Assembly: GCA_947167745.1 (NCBI GenBank)
Contig: CAMVJE010000019.1
Location: forward strand, 1-24,515
Length of the DNA: 24,515 nt
Direction of reading: 5' to 3'
Origin: an uncultured Treponema sp.
Lineage (GTDB): Bacteria; Spirochaetota; Spirochaetia; Treponematales; Treponemataceae
Position 1 is the first letter of the stretch. Every line of letters starts with the position of its first letter. Below, one piece after another: positions 1 to 6,080 of this stretch. A program made the translations under genes and the position numbers. Below the pieces are notes generated by a model, which searched no databases, had not been told where the DNA came from, and worked only from the letters and a program-made list of their open reading frames with translations.

Positions 1-246
1 AAATTCGTCTCCTTCAAAAAACGGCTCCCAGTCGTGAAAACGGCTTATCGAAACCTAGGGAACGACGGCGTAGCCGGCAAAATGCTCCAGTGGAGCATTT
101 TGAGTGAGTCTCCGAGCAGCTATGCTGCGAAGGCCCGCTAGCCTGCTACACGCTGTTTGTGCTTGTAACTATATACGTTTGCCGCTTACGCGGCAGCACA
201 AACAGAGTGTTTCCGTAAGCCGTTTCGCTCCTTCGCGCCGTTTTTT
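1..246. repeat. Hairpin-rich nested inverted-repeat region downstream of panC
   Basis: No credible gene is seen here. Arms AAAAAACGGC (16-25) and GCCGTTTTTT (237-246) pair. Inside them AAACGGCTTA (38-47) pairs with TAAGCCGTTT (216-225). Further in, 148-162 pairs with 196-210 with one mismatch. Small hairpins fill the rest: CGGC/GCCG at 66-76, a perfect 12-bp arm palindrome with a 1-nt centre at 78-102, GCAGC/GCTGC at 116-128, and GCCGC/GCGGC at 181-194. The concentric order of the pairs suggests one folded unit rather than chance. It begins 27 bp past the panC stop and could help end panB-panC transcription. It may be a dispersed repeat element, but that needs a genome-wide comparison. Confidence 0.6.
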
Positions 247-272
247 GCATTAGCTGTGATTATTAAAATCAA

Positions 273-1028
273 TCACCTTTCTACATTATCAATCAATCGG
301 ACTTCTTCAAGGAAGACGGCGGCATACAATCTGTTGTCTTTGGCTGTTACGTAGTCTACTTTGAAGCCGGCTTCTTCCAGTTCCTTTGTGATTTCAGATT
401 CGCTTTTGCCGCTTGCCAGGATTTCGTGGAAGCGCGGGGCAAGGGCGAGCCCTTCTTTGCTCAGCTTGCGGTTTCGGCTTGAAATTGCAAGGCCGTTGGC
501 TTCACGCACGATCGGGCATGGAACAAGCTCAACATCCATGAAGAATGCTTTTACCATGCCGTCCAAAAGCTTGTACTGCTGATAGTCTTTTTCGCCAAAA
601 TATGCCTTTGTCGGCTGCACAATGTTCAAAAGCTTCATTACGACTGTGAGTACGCCGTCAAAGTGTCCAGGTCTTTTTGCCCCGCAGAGTTCCTTTGAGA
701 AGTCTTTTTCCGTTACCATGTATTTGTAGTCGTCCGGGTACATTACTGGGTAAGTCGGTGCAAAAAGATAGTCCACCCCGGCTTTTTCAAGCAGGGCACA
801 GTCATCGTCAAAGTTTGCAGGATAAGTCTCCAGGTCTTTTTTGTCGTTGAACTGAGTCGGGTTAAGATAAACGCTCACAACGCTCACTTCGTTCTCAGAA
901 ATGGCGCGTTTAATCAAAGAAAGGTGTCCGTTATGAAGGCCGCCCATTGTCGGCACGAAGCCAACTGTTTTTGAAGCGAGAGATTTTCTCAATTCTTTAA
1001 ATTCTTCTGGTGTTTTTATAATTTTCAT
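273..1028 (-). CDS. panC: Pantothenate synthetase (pantoate--beta-alanine ligase)
   Basis: This cytoplasmic enzyme joins pantoate and beta-alanine, using ATP through a pantoyl-adenylate, in coenzyme A synthesis. Visible family motifs are the HIGH-like nucleotide-binding segment PTMGGLHNGH (residues 26-35), YLNPTQF (54-60), RPGHFDGV (119-126), GEKDYQQ (145-151) and the KMSKS-like region GLAISSRN (179-186). At 251 residues it is about 30 shorter than the usual 280; the shortfall is in the C-terminal lid domain, while all catalytic motifs are present. The second glycine in MGGLH replaces the common alanine. The start has a good ribosome site (AAGGAAG) about 7 bases upstream. It follows panB on the same strand across a 91-bp gap holding a repeat remnant, so the two probably share a transcript. 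No panD is seen, so beta-alanine must come from elsewhere. Confidence 0.95.
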   Translation of the reverse strand: MKIIKTPEEFKELRKSLASKTVGFVPTMGGLHNGHLSLIKRAISENEVSVVSVYLNPTQFNDKKDLETYPANFDDDCALLEKAGVDYLFAPTYPVMYPDDYKYMVTEKDFSKELCGAKRPGHFDGVLTVVMKLLNIVQPTKAYFGEKDYQQYKLLDGMVKAFFMDVELVPCPIVREANGLAISSRNRKLSKEGLALAPRFHEILASGKSESEITKELEEAGFKVDYVTAKDNRLYAAVFLEEVRLIDNVER

Positions 1029-1052
1029 AATTTTCTTCCTTATAATAAATTA

Positions 1053-1115
1053 GACGCGGATGCACGCAGATTAACGCGGATAGTATTTTAATATAATCTG
1101 CGTAATCTGTGTTTT
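1053..1115. repeat. Intergenic repeat remnant of the CACAGATTAC type between panB and panC
   Basis: CGCAGATTA (1065-1073) pairs with TAATCTGCG (1094-1102). The minus strand of 1102-1111 reads CACAGATTAC, which recurs exactly at 3514-3523 in the same AAAAC...CAGAT context. This in-window match supports a dispersed repeat family. It lies wholly between two cotranscribed pan genes and could form a hairpin in the mRNA. Confidence 0.55.
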
Positions 1116-1119
1116 GTTT

Positions 1120-1902
1120 TTATTTAATTTCATCTCCCGCGGGAAATGAGCCTGCGTGAACGTCTGTGCTGTACTGGTTGAGCGCGCCCTTGATAAGCTC
1201 AAGGCCATTCAGATACTGGCGTACAAAACGCATCTTAAAGCCTGTCATGCCAAGCATGTCCTGAAGAACGAGAACCTGGCCGTCACATTCAACTCCGGCT
1301 CCGATTCCAATCGTGGGAATAGAAACGGCTTTTGTGATTTTTGAGGCAAGCTCCGCCGGAATACATTCCAGGACGATTGCAAAACAGCCAAGCTTTTCCG
1401 CAAGCTTTGCCTCTTCGATTATTTTTTCTGCGGCCGCCTCGGTTTTTCCCTGCATTTTGTGGCCGCCGAAAGCGTTGTAAAACTGTGGTGTAAGCCCAAG
1501 GTGAGCCATTACGGGGATTCCGCTCTGAACGATGTGGGCGATGATTTCTTCCTGTCCGAAAATGCCCTCAATTTTTACGGCATTTGCCCCTGCGACCAGA
1601 AGCCTGCCCGCGCAGTCGGTAGCGTGCTCAAGGCCTTTTCGCGTCGTCAAAAAGGGCATGTCTGCCACGATGTATTTGTCGGGACTGCCGTTGCGGACGC
1701 TGCGGGTGTGCTCTTCCATCCATTCCATTTTTGCGGGAACGGTGGTCTTTTCGCCGTGCATTACCATGGACGCGCTGTCGCCGATAAGGATGCAGTCAAT
1801 GTCTGAGTCGTTGATGATTTTTGCGAATGTGGAATCATAACAAGTCACCATTGAGATTTTGCGGTTTTCGCTTTTGAATTTGTGAAAATCTAGAGTAGTC
1901 AT
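1120..1902 (-). CDS. panB: 3-methyl-2-oxobutanoate hydroxymethyltransferase
   Basis: It makes ketopantoate from alpha-ketoisovalerate and 5,10-methylene-tetrahydrofolate, the first committed step to pantothenate. The 260-residue product matches the usual length. Metal and substrate residues are visible: IGDS (Asp42), ADMPF (Asp81), AVKIEG (Lys110, Glu112), and the probable catalytic acid in LECIP (Glu179), followed by the GIGAG loop. I chose the ATG at 1902, giving MTTLDFHKFK, because family similarity begins there. The open frame continues upstream to 1989, but those 29 codons cross a palindromic repeat (1943-1963) and have no ribosome site. A GGCAGG segment lies just before 1902. The gene leads a panB-panC pair, which still needs ketopantoate reductase (panE or ilvC) from elsewhere to complete the route. 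Confidence 0.94.
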   Translation of the reverse strand: MTTLDFHKFKSENRKISMVTCYDSTFAKIINDSDIDCILIGDSASMVMHGEKTTVPAKMEWMEEHTRSVRNGSPDKYIVADMPFLTTRKGLEHATDCAGRLLVAGANAVKIEGIFGQEEIIAHIVQSGIPVMAHLGLTPQFYNAFGGHKMQGKTEAAAEKIIEEAKLAEKLGCFAIVLECIPAELASKITKAVSIPTIGIGAGVECDGQVLVLQDMLGMTGFKMRFVRQYLNGLELIKGALNQYSTDVHAGSFPAGDEIK

Positions 1903-1942
1903 AGTACCTGCCTTCTGGTCAAGTCTAAAATTTTGAAAGGAG

Positions 1943-1963
1943 ATTCCGAAACATCTTCGGAAT
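1943..1963. repeat. Short palindromic repeat in the panB leader
   Basis: ATTCCGAA (1943-1950) and TTCGGAAT (1956-1963) are perfect inverted arms around a 5-nt centre, in the context AGATTCCGAA...GGAATGACA. It lies 41 bp upstream of the chosen panB start and stays open in the panB frame. It is probably a fragment of a dispersed element, although a leader hairpin affecting panB cannot be excluded. Confidence 0.5.
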
Positions 1964-2012
1964 GACATTTTTGTGGTCAATGTTCTCAACGAGAATCACT
2001 GCCAATGCTCCT

Positions 2013-2041
2013 ACTATACTGAAAGGGCGGAAATTATACAA
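2013..2041 (-). promoter_or_regulatory. Candidate sigma-70-like promoter for panB-panC
   Basis: On the minus strand TTGTAT (2041-2036) is followed after 17 bases by TATAGT (2018-2013). This would start transcription near 2005 and give a leader of about 100 nt containing the 1943-1963 hairpin. The -35 match is weak. Confidence 0.3.
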
Positions 2042-2090
2042 GAAAGCGGGCCTTACGCCTTTCTCTCGTGCTGATTGCCTTTTTGCTTCA

Positions 2091-2119
2091 TTGCAAATTT
2101 TTCTCTAAATGCCTATAAT
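2091..2119 (+). promoter_or_regulatory. Sigma-70-like promoter for ackA
   Basis: TTGCAA (2091-2096), a 17-base spacer and a perfect TATAAT (2114-2119) lie upstream of ackA. Transcription would begin near 2126, leaving a leader of about 34 nt that contains the GAGGAAA ribosome site. This is the clearest promoter in the window. Confidence 0.65.
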
Positions 2120-2159
2120 ATTTTCGTATTTTTTAAATCTTATTTTATAGAGGAAACTT

Positions 2160-3494
2160 ATGGTTATTCTTACTTTGAACTGCGGTTCTTCTTCCGCAAA
2201 GTATCAGGTTTATGACTGGGACAACAAAGACGTTTTGGCAACTGGTGTTGTTGAGCGCGTAACTCAGGACGGTTCTGTAATCACACACAAACCAAAAGGA
2301 AAGGACAAATTCGTTCTCGAAAGCCCCTGTCCGACCCACAAAGAAGCTATCGAACTTATTCTTAACGCAATCACAGATAAAGAGCACGGCGTTATCTCTG
2401 ACATGAGCGTAATCGGTGCTGTAGGCCATCGTGTTCTCCATGGCGGAGACAAATTCACCAAGTCTGTCAAAGTCACCCCAGAGGTTTTGGAGACATTCCG
2501 CTCAGTTCAGGACTTGGGTCCTCTCCACAACCCTGCAAACATCATGGGTATCGAAGCCGCTCAGAAGGTTCTTCCAAATGTTCCTCATGTTGCAGTCCTC
2601 GACACAGCATGGCACCAGACAATGGCTCCTGCACAGTTCCGCTATGCAATTCCAAAAGAATGGTACGAAAAATTCGCAGCACGCCGCTACGGTTTCCACG
2701 GAACATCTTTCCTTTACACTGCAAAACGCGCTTCTGTTCTTTTGCACAAGGCTCCAAAAGACACAAATGTCATCATCGCACATGTCGGTAACGGCGCTTC
2801 AATGTGTGCTGTTAAAAACGGCCAGTGTTTCGATACATCAATGGGTATCACTCCTCTTGAAGGTCTCGTAATGGGAACCCGCTCAGGCGACATGGATCCG
2901 GCTCTTCCATTCTACATCATGCGCAAAACAGGCATGACACCAGCCGAGATGGACACAGCCATGAACAAAAAGTCTGGTCTTCTTGGTCTCACAGGAAAGT
3001 CTGCTGACCGCCGCGATGTTGCGGAACTTGCCGAAAAGGGCGACAAAGACTGCCAGCTTGCAGTTGACATGGAATGCTACCGCCTCAAAAAATACTTCGG
3101 TGCTTACATGGCAGCAATCGGCCCTGTAGACGCTATCGTTTACACAGCAGGCGTTGGCGAGCATTCAGCCCTCATCCGTGGAAAGGCTCTTGAAGGCCTC
3201 GAGTGGATGGGCGTTAAAATCGACCCGAAAAAGAACGCTCTTGCAAACACAGGAAACGCTGAGACTTGCATCTCTGCAGACGACTCAAAAGTAAAGGTTT
3301 TCGTAATCCCGACAGACGAAGAGCTTGTTATGACTGAGGACGCTTTCGCAATCATGAACGGCACTTACGATGTTCACACAAACTTCACATACTCTTTCCA
3401 GGACCCTGCATACCGCAACAAGGCACGCGAAGAGGGGCTCAAAAAAGAGCTTGAGAAGCACCCGGAACTTGAATCAATCATCGTTCGTCCGTAA
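2160..3494 (+). CDS. ackA: Acetate kinase
   Basis: It interconverts acetyl phosphate plus ADP with acetate plus ATP, the ATP-yielding end of acetate fermentation. Family motifs run in order: LNCGSSSAK (6-14), GHRVLHGG (89-96, substrate Arg91), LDTAWHQ (147-153, catalytic Asp148), RYGFHGTS (176-183, His180), HVGNGAS (208-214), MGTRSGD (238-244, transition-state Arg241) and [12 protein letters not shown] near the C-terminus. At 444 residues it is longer than the usual 400; the extra is a charged C-terminal tail of about 45 residues rich in Lys and Glu. A GAGGAAA ribosome site lies 6 bases before ATG. Codons are strongly C-ended, unlike most neighbours, which suggests high expression. No phosphotransacetylase gene is adjacent. 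Confidence 0.97.
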   Translation: MVILTLNCGSSSAKYQVYDWDNKDVLATGVVERVTQDGSVITHKPKGKDKFVLESPCPTHKEAIELILNAITDKEHGVISDMSVIGAVGHRVLHGGDKFTKSVKVTPEVLETFRSVQDLGPLHNPANIMGIEAAQKVLPNVPHVAVLDTAWHQTMAPAQFRYAIPKEWYEKFAARRYGFHGTSFLYTAKRASVLLHKAPKDTNVIIAHVGNGASMCAVKNGQCFDTSMGITPLEGLVMGTRSGDMDPALPFYIMRKTGMTPAEMDTAMNKKSGLLGLTGKSADRRDVAELAEKGDKDCQLAVDMECYRLKKYFGAYMAAIGPVDAIVYTAGVGEHSALIRGKALEGLEWMGVKIDPKKNALANTGNAETCISADDSKVKVFVIPTDEELVMTEDAFAIMNGTYDVHTNFTYSFQDPAYRNKAREEGLKKELEKHPELESIIVRP

Positions 3495-3508
3495 AAGTTA
3501 GATGATTT

Positions 3509-3578
3509 AAAACCACAGATTACACAGATGCCACAGAATAATTTTGTGATATTTTGTGCGGTCTGTGGTTATTTTTTT
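3509..3578. terminator. Inverted repeat with T-tract between convergent ackA and the regulator gene
   Basis: AACCACAGA (3511-3519) pairs with TCTGTGGTT (3562-3570), followed by an A and eight T (3571-3579). This arrangement could terminate ackA, although the loop is long (42 nt). The left arm carries CACAGATTAC shared with the minus strand of 1102-1111, so the terminator seems to have been built from, or be the remains of, a dispersed repeat. Confidence 0.5.
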
Positions 3579-5779
3579 TAATCAGTTTTTTTGAGCCAGT
3601 TTAAAGGACTCAGACCTGTATTTTTCTTGAAAACATTTGAAAAGTAATTCTGGTTTTTAAAGCCCAAGGTGGCTGCAATTTCGGCCAGAGAGAATTTTCT
3701 GATTGCGAGCATATTCTTTGCCTGCTCAATTTTTAGTTTTTCGTGCAGATTCTGTACGCTCAGTCCCGTCAATTCCTTGCATTTTCTGCTTAAATAACTT
3801 CGGCTTACCATAAGGCAATCTGCCATTTTGCCTATATCGGTCATTTCGTTTATATGAGCGGTGAGGTAATTACTGATTTTTTTTACAGAGATTCTTCCAG
3901 CCTTCACATTTTCGCTTTCTGAGTCCTGCGAATTTTTCAGAAGTTTGTGAATCTGATTTTCTTCAATTTCGTATGAATTGTATTTTATTTTGCCTTCTTT
4001 TTTATAGAGACTGTAAAGTGCGTTGCTTAAAAGCATTCGTAAAACATCGTAAGTAGCCAGATTTGGTGTTTTCATTTCAAAAAAAGCATAACCGAAATAC
4101 TGGTCGGCATGGTGGAGAATTTCAAGCATCCATGAATACCTTTTTTCTTTTGTGAGAAAATCTTTGGGGAAAAGATTTGGCTCGCTGACACTTGTATGCA
4201 TGAGTTCTTTTAATTTTCCGCTGGCTTCTGGAAATGAAAACTCGATTTTTGGAATTGGGAATGAATGACTCATATTCTCGCTTAAGGCAACGATAACACC
4301 AGGAATGTTTAGTTCACTCATCTGATAGCGTAACGCTTCGAAAATTTCATCCATGTTTGATACGGAAAGAAAATTCAAGGCCTGACCGGAAATATTATTG
4401 ATTCTGTAAGGATTTTCCCGATCTGAAATTGATTCGTATTTTTGAAAGACAGAAACAAGGGTTCTCATCTGATGAAAGATATTTTCGATATGAAAAATGA
4501 TTTCTGCGCTTTCGTTTTTTAGAATTGGAATAAAAAGAGCCCTAATTGCACTAATGGCATTCTGAAAAATATCAGAATCAAATTCGTTACTCTTCCGATA
4601 ATTTTGCATGATATTCTGGAACCAGATAAGCATTTTGCTTTCTTCTTTTCGGTCGTAAACATCTGAAAAAAATGAATCCAGCATTTTGTGCAGACTTTCT
4701 TCATTTTCGTTGGGAAAAATTGTTTTTGCATTTACGGAGAGCCTTTGCCTCAAATTATCTTCGGACTCGCCGTAATCACTGTTCTGGCTGAAAGAATGAA
4801 AACTGGTACGGGACAGAGAAACGCTTTTTTCGAGACAGCCGCAACTCTGACGGATAATTAAATCTGTTGGAAAATACTGGGTTTCGATTTTCATTTCAGG
4901 CATGAGGATTTTATCGATTAAAAGTTCAACTGCGGCATAACCACGCTTAAAGTAGACGAGGTCAATTGTGGTCAGAGGTGAGCGCGATGTAATGCTTTCG
5001 TACCAGTTGTTAAAGCCAACAACGGCAATATCTCCGGGGACGCTTATGCCTCTACGGGCAAGTTCTTCAATTCCTTCTGCAGCAATTATGTCCGAGGCGG
5101 TGATAATGGCTTCGATTTCTTTTTTTTCATGGAGTGTGAATGTTTCGGCCAGCTTAGCAAAGGCTTCATCGATATATTTTGTCTCCATTTTTTTATTCAT
5201 CATTATCTGTGCACCGGGGATTAGCGGTAGATTATTGACTTTAAGCTCATGTTCAAAATTCAGGAGACGGCGTCGCTGTGGTTCAGACACATCTGTTCCT
5301 ATGAAAGCAAATTTCGTGTAATGGTGTTCCTTTATCAGGTGTTTCATTAACAGACGCATGGAGGAGTTGCTGTCTATTTTAAGCATTGAGGCGCCGGGGA
5401 TGTCCATGTGTCCTATATCAACCATAGGAAGCGGCTGAATGGATGAAAAAAGTTCGATTATGGCTTTTTGCTCCATAAATTCTGAAAGTGAAGCCGCCCA
5501 TGTGACTACTCCGTCCAGAAGAGGAGCTTTCATAAATTTGAAATTTTTCTTGTAATGTGAGATGAAATGAATGTCATCAAAAAGTGAATACTTTACGGCT
5601 CCGCCCATGTTGATGAAATTTATGTCATAGTCAGAGCAGGCCTTCATCATACCTTTTATGTATTCAAGACCGATAAAATGACGGAGATCTGCAATGCCTG
5701 TAAAACCGATAGTAACCCGGTTTCCTGCGTTTTTTCGTTCTGCCAGATATTGTTTTCTAAGGGATAACTTAAGAGCCAT
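3578..5779 (-). CDS. LacI-type sugar-sensor / AraC-type DNA-binding transcription regulator
   Basis: This is a cytoplasmic transcription regulator of 733 residues. Residues about 20-325 resemble a LacI/periplasmic-binding sensor (PGDIAVVGFNN, PLTTIDL) and end in IIRQSCGC. There is no N-terminal LacI helix-turn-helix. Residues about 330-625 form a long region I cannot assign, perhaps GAF-like or coiled. Residues about 629-733 are an AraC domain with two helix-turn-helix units (IGKMADCLMVSRSYLSRK, then LAEIAATLGF and NYFSNVFKKNTGLSP). The plan resembles E. coli XylR but with a much larger middle. The ATG at 5779 has no ribosome site; a TATAAT on the minus strand at 5791-5786 would put the transcript start almost at the ATG. 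It is divergent from the acetylesterase gene, which it probably controls. The ligand is unknown. Confidence 0.88.
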   Translation of the reverse strand: MALKLSLRKQYLAERKNAGNRVTIGFTGIADLRHFIGLEYIKGMMKACSDYDINFINMGGAVKYSLFDDIHFISHYKKNFKFMKAPLLDGVVTWAASLSEFMEQKAIIELFSSIQPLPMVDIGHMDIPGASMLKIDSNSSMRLLMKHLIKEHHYTKFAFIGTDVSEPQRRRLLNFEHELKVNNLPLIPGAQIMMNKKMETKYIDEAFAKLAETFTLHEKKEIEAIITASDIIAAEGIEELARRGISVPGDIAVVGFNNWYESITSRSPLTTIDLVYFKRGYAAVELLIDKILMPEMKIETQYFPTDLIIRQSCGCLEKSVSLSRTSFHSFSQNSDYGESEDNLRQRLSVNAKTIFPNENEESLHKMLDSFFSDVYDRKEESKMLIWFQNIMQNYRKSNEFDSDIFQNAISAIRALFIPILKNESAEIIFHIENIFHQMRTLVSVFQKYESISDRENPYRINNISGQALNFLSVSNMDEIFEALRYQMSELNIPGVIVALSENMSHSFPIPKIEFSFPEASGKLKELMHTSVSEPNLFPKDFLTKEKRYSWMLEILHHADQYFGYAFFEMKTPNLATYDVLRMLLSNALYSLYKKEGKIKYNSYEIEENQIHKLLKNSQDSESENVKAGRISVKKISNYLTAHINEMTDIGKMADCLMVSRSYLSRKCKELTGLSVQNLHEKLKIEQAKNMLAIRKFSLAEIAATLGFKNQNYFSNVFKKNTGLSPLNWLKKTD

Positions 5780-5855
5780 AAGAAAATTATAACATATTTT
5801 ATAAATATTTTTTTAAAAAATATAAAAAAATCTACAAAAAATATAAAAATAGCGC

Positions 5856-5901
5856 ATTAAACACTTGGTGTGAATTTTAGTAAAATAAAAAAGTGTTTAA
5901 T
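5856..5901. promoter_or_regulatory. Perfect 11-bp inverted repeat, candidate operator
   Basis: ATTAAACACTT (5856-5866) and AAGTGTTTAAT (5891-5901) are perfect inverted copies 24 bp apart. The left copy also overlaps a small palindrome ACAC-TTG-GTGT (5861-5871). Position between a regulator and its probable target makes this the best binding-site candidate. Centre-to-centre distance is 35 bp, a little over three helical turns. No other use is evident. Confidence 0.45.
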
Positions 5902-6001
5902 AGTATAAAAATATATAAAATAATGTATAAAAAACAGAATAATCAAAAAATAATCCTCTTTTGAACATAAGCAGATATGTATATTCTTCATGTAAAGATT
6001 A

Positions 6002-6050
6002 GCGGTAAGGAAAAATTGTTCCCCCCTTTTTTTCAATTTTTCTCTGCCGC
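6002..6050 (+). promoter_or_regulatory. Long leader hairpin upstream of the acetylesterase gene
   Basis: Bases 6002-6018 pair with 6034-6050 over 17 positions with two G-U pairs and one A-C mismatch; the top nine pairs (GAAAAATTG/CAATTTTTC) are perfect. The 15-nt loop is TT, six C and seven T. No T-run follows the 3' arm, so it is not a usual terminator. It ends 20 bp before the ribosome site and may stabilise or regulate the mRNA. Confidence 0.45.
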
Positions 6051-6080
6051 CATATCTTTTATATAAAAATGGAGGAAAAA

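Larger units (their letters stand above)
5780..6080. other. AT-rich divergent intergenic region, regulator / acetylesterase
   Basis: This 301-bp gap has no gene. It is very AT-rich from 5780 to 5945, then more mixed. It contains the inverted repeat at 5856-5901, a weak plus-strand promoter candidate (TTGAAC at 5961-5966, TATTCT at 5982-5987, only a 15-base spacer), a leader hairpin at 6002-6050, and the GGAGG ribosome site of the acetylesterase gene at 6071-6075. Confidence 0.7.

Noticed and set aside
120..240. tRNA or known riboswitch in the hairpin-rich 5' region
   Set aside because: No cloverleaf, anticodon stem or known riboswitch core could be traced; nested repeats explain the pairing.
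1459..1840. Open frames of about 100 codons opposite panB
   Set aside because: They lie antisense to a well-supported panB and show no recognisable protein or ribosome site.
2431..2871. A 146-codon open frame on the plus strand inside ackA
   Set aside because: It is a shadow of the strongly biased ackA codons; the translated sequence has no family motif and ackA itself is complete.
5780..5945. AT-rich tract as a replication origin
   Set aside because: No DnaA-box cluster such as TTATCCACA, and no origin genes nearby; AT-richness fits a divergent promoter region.
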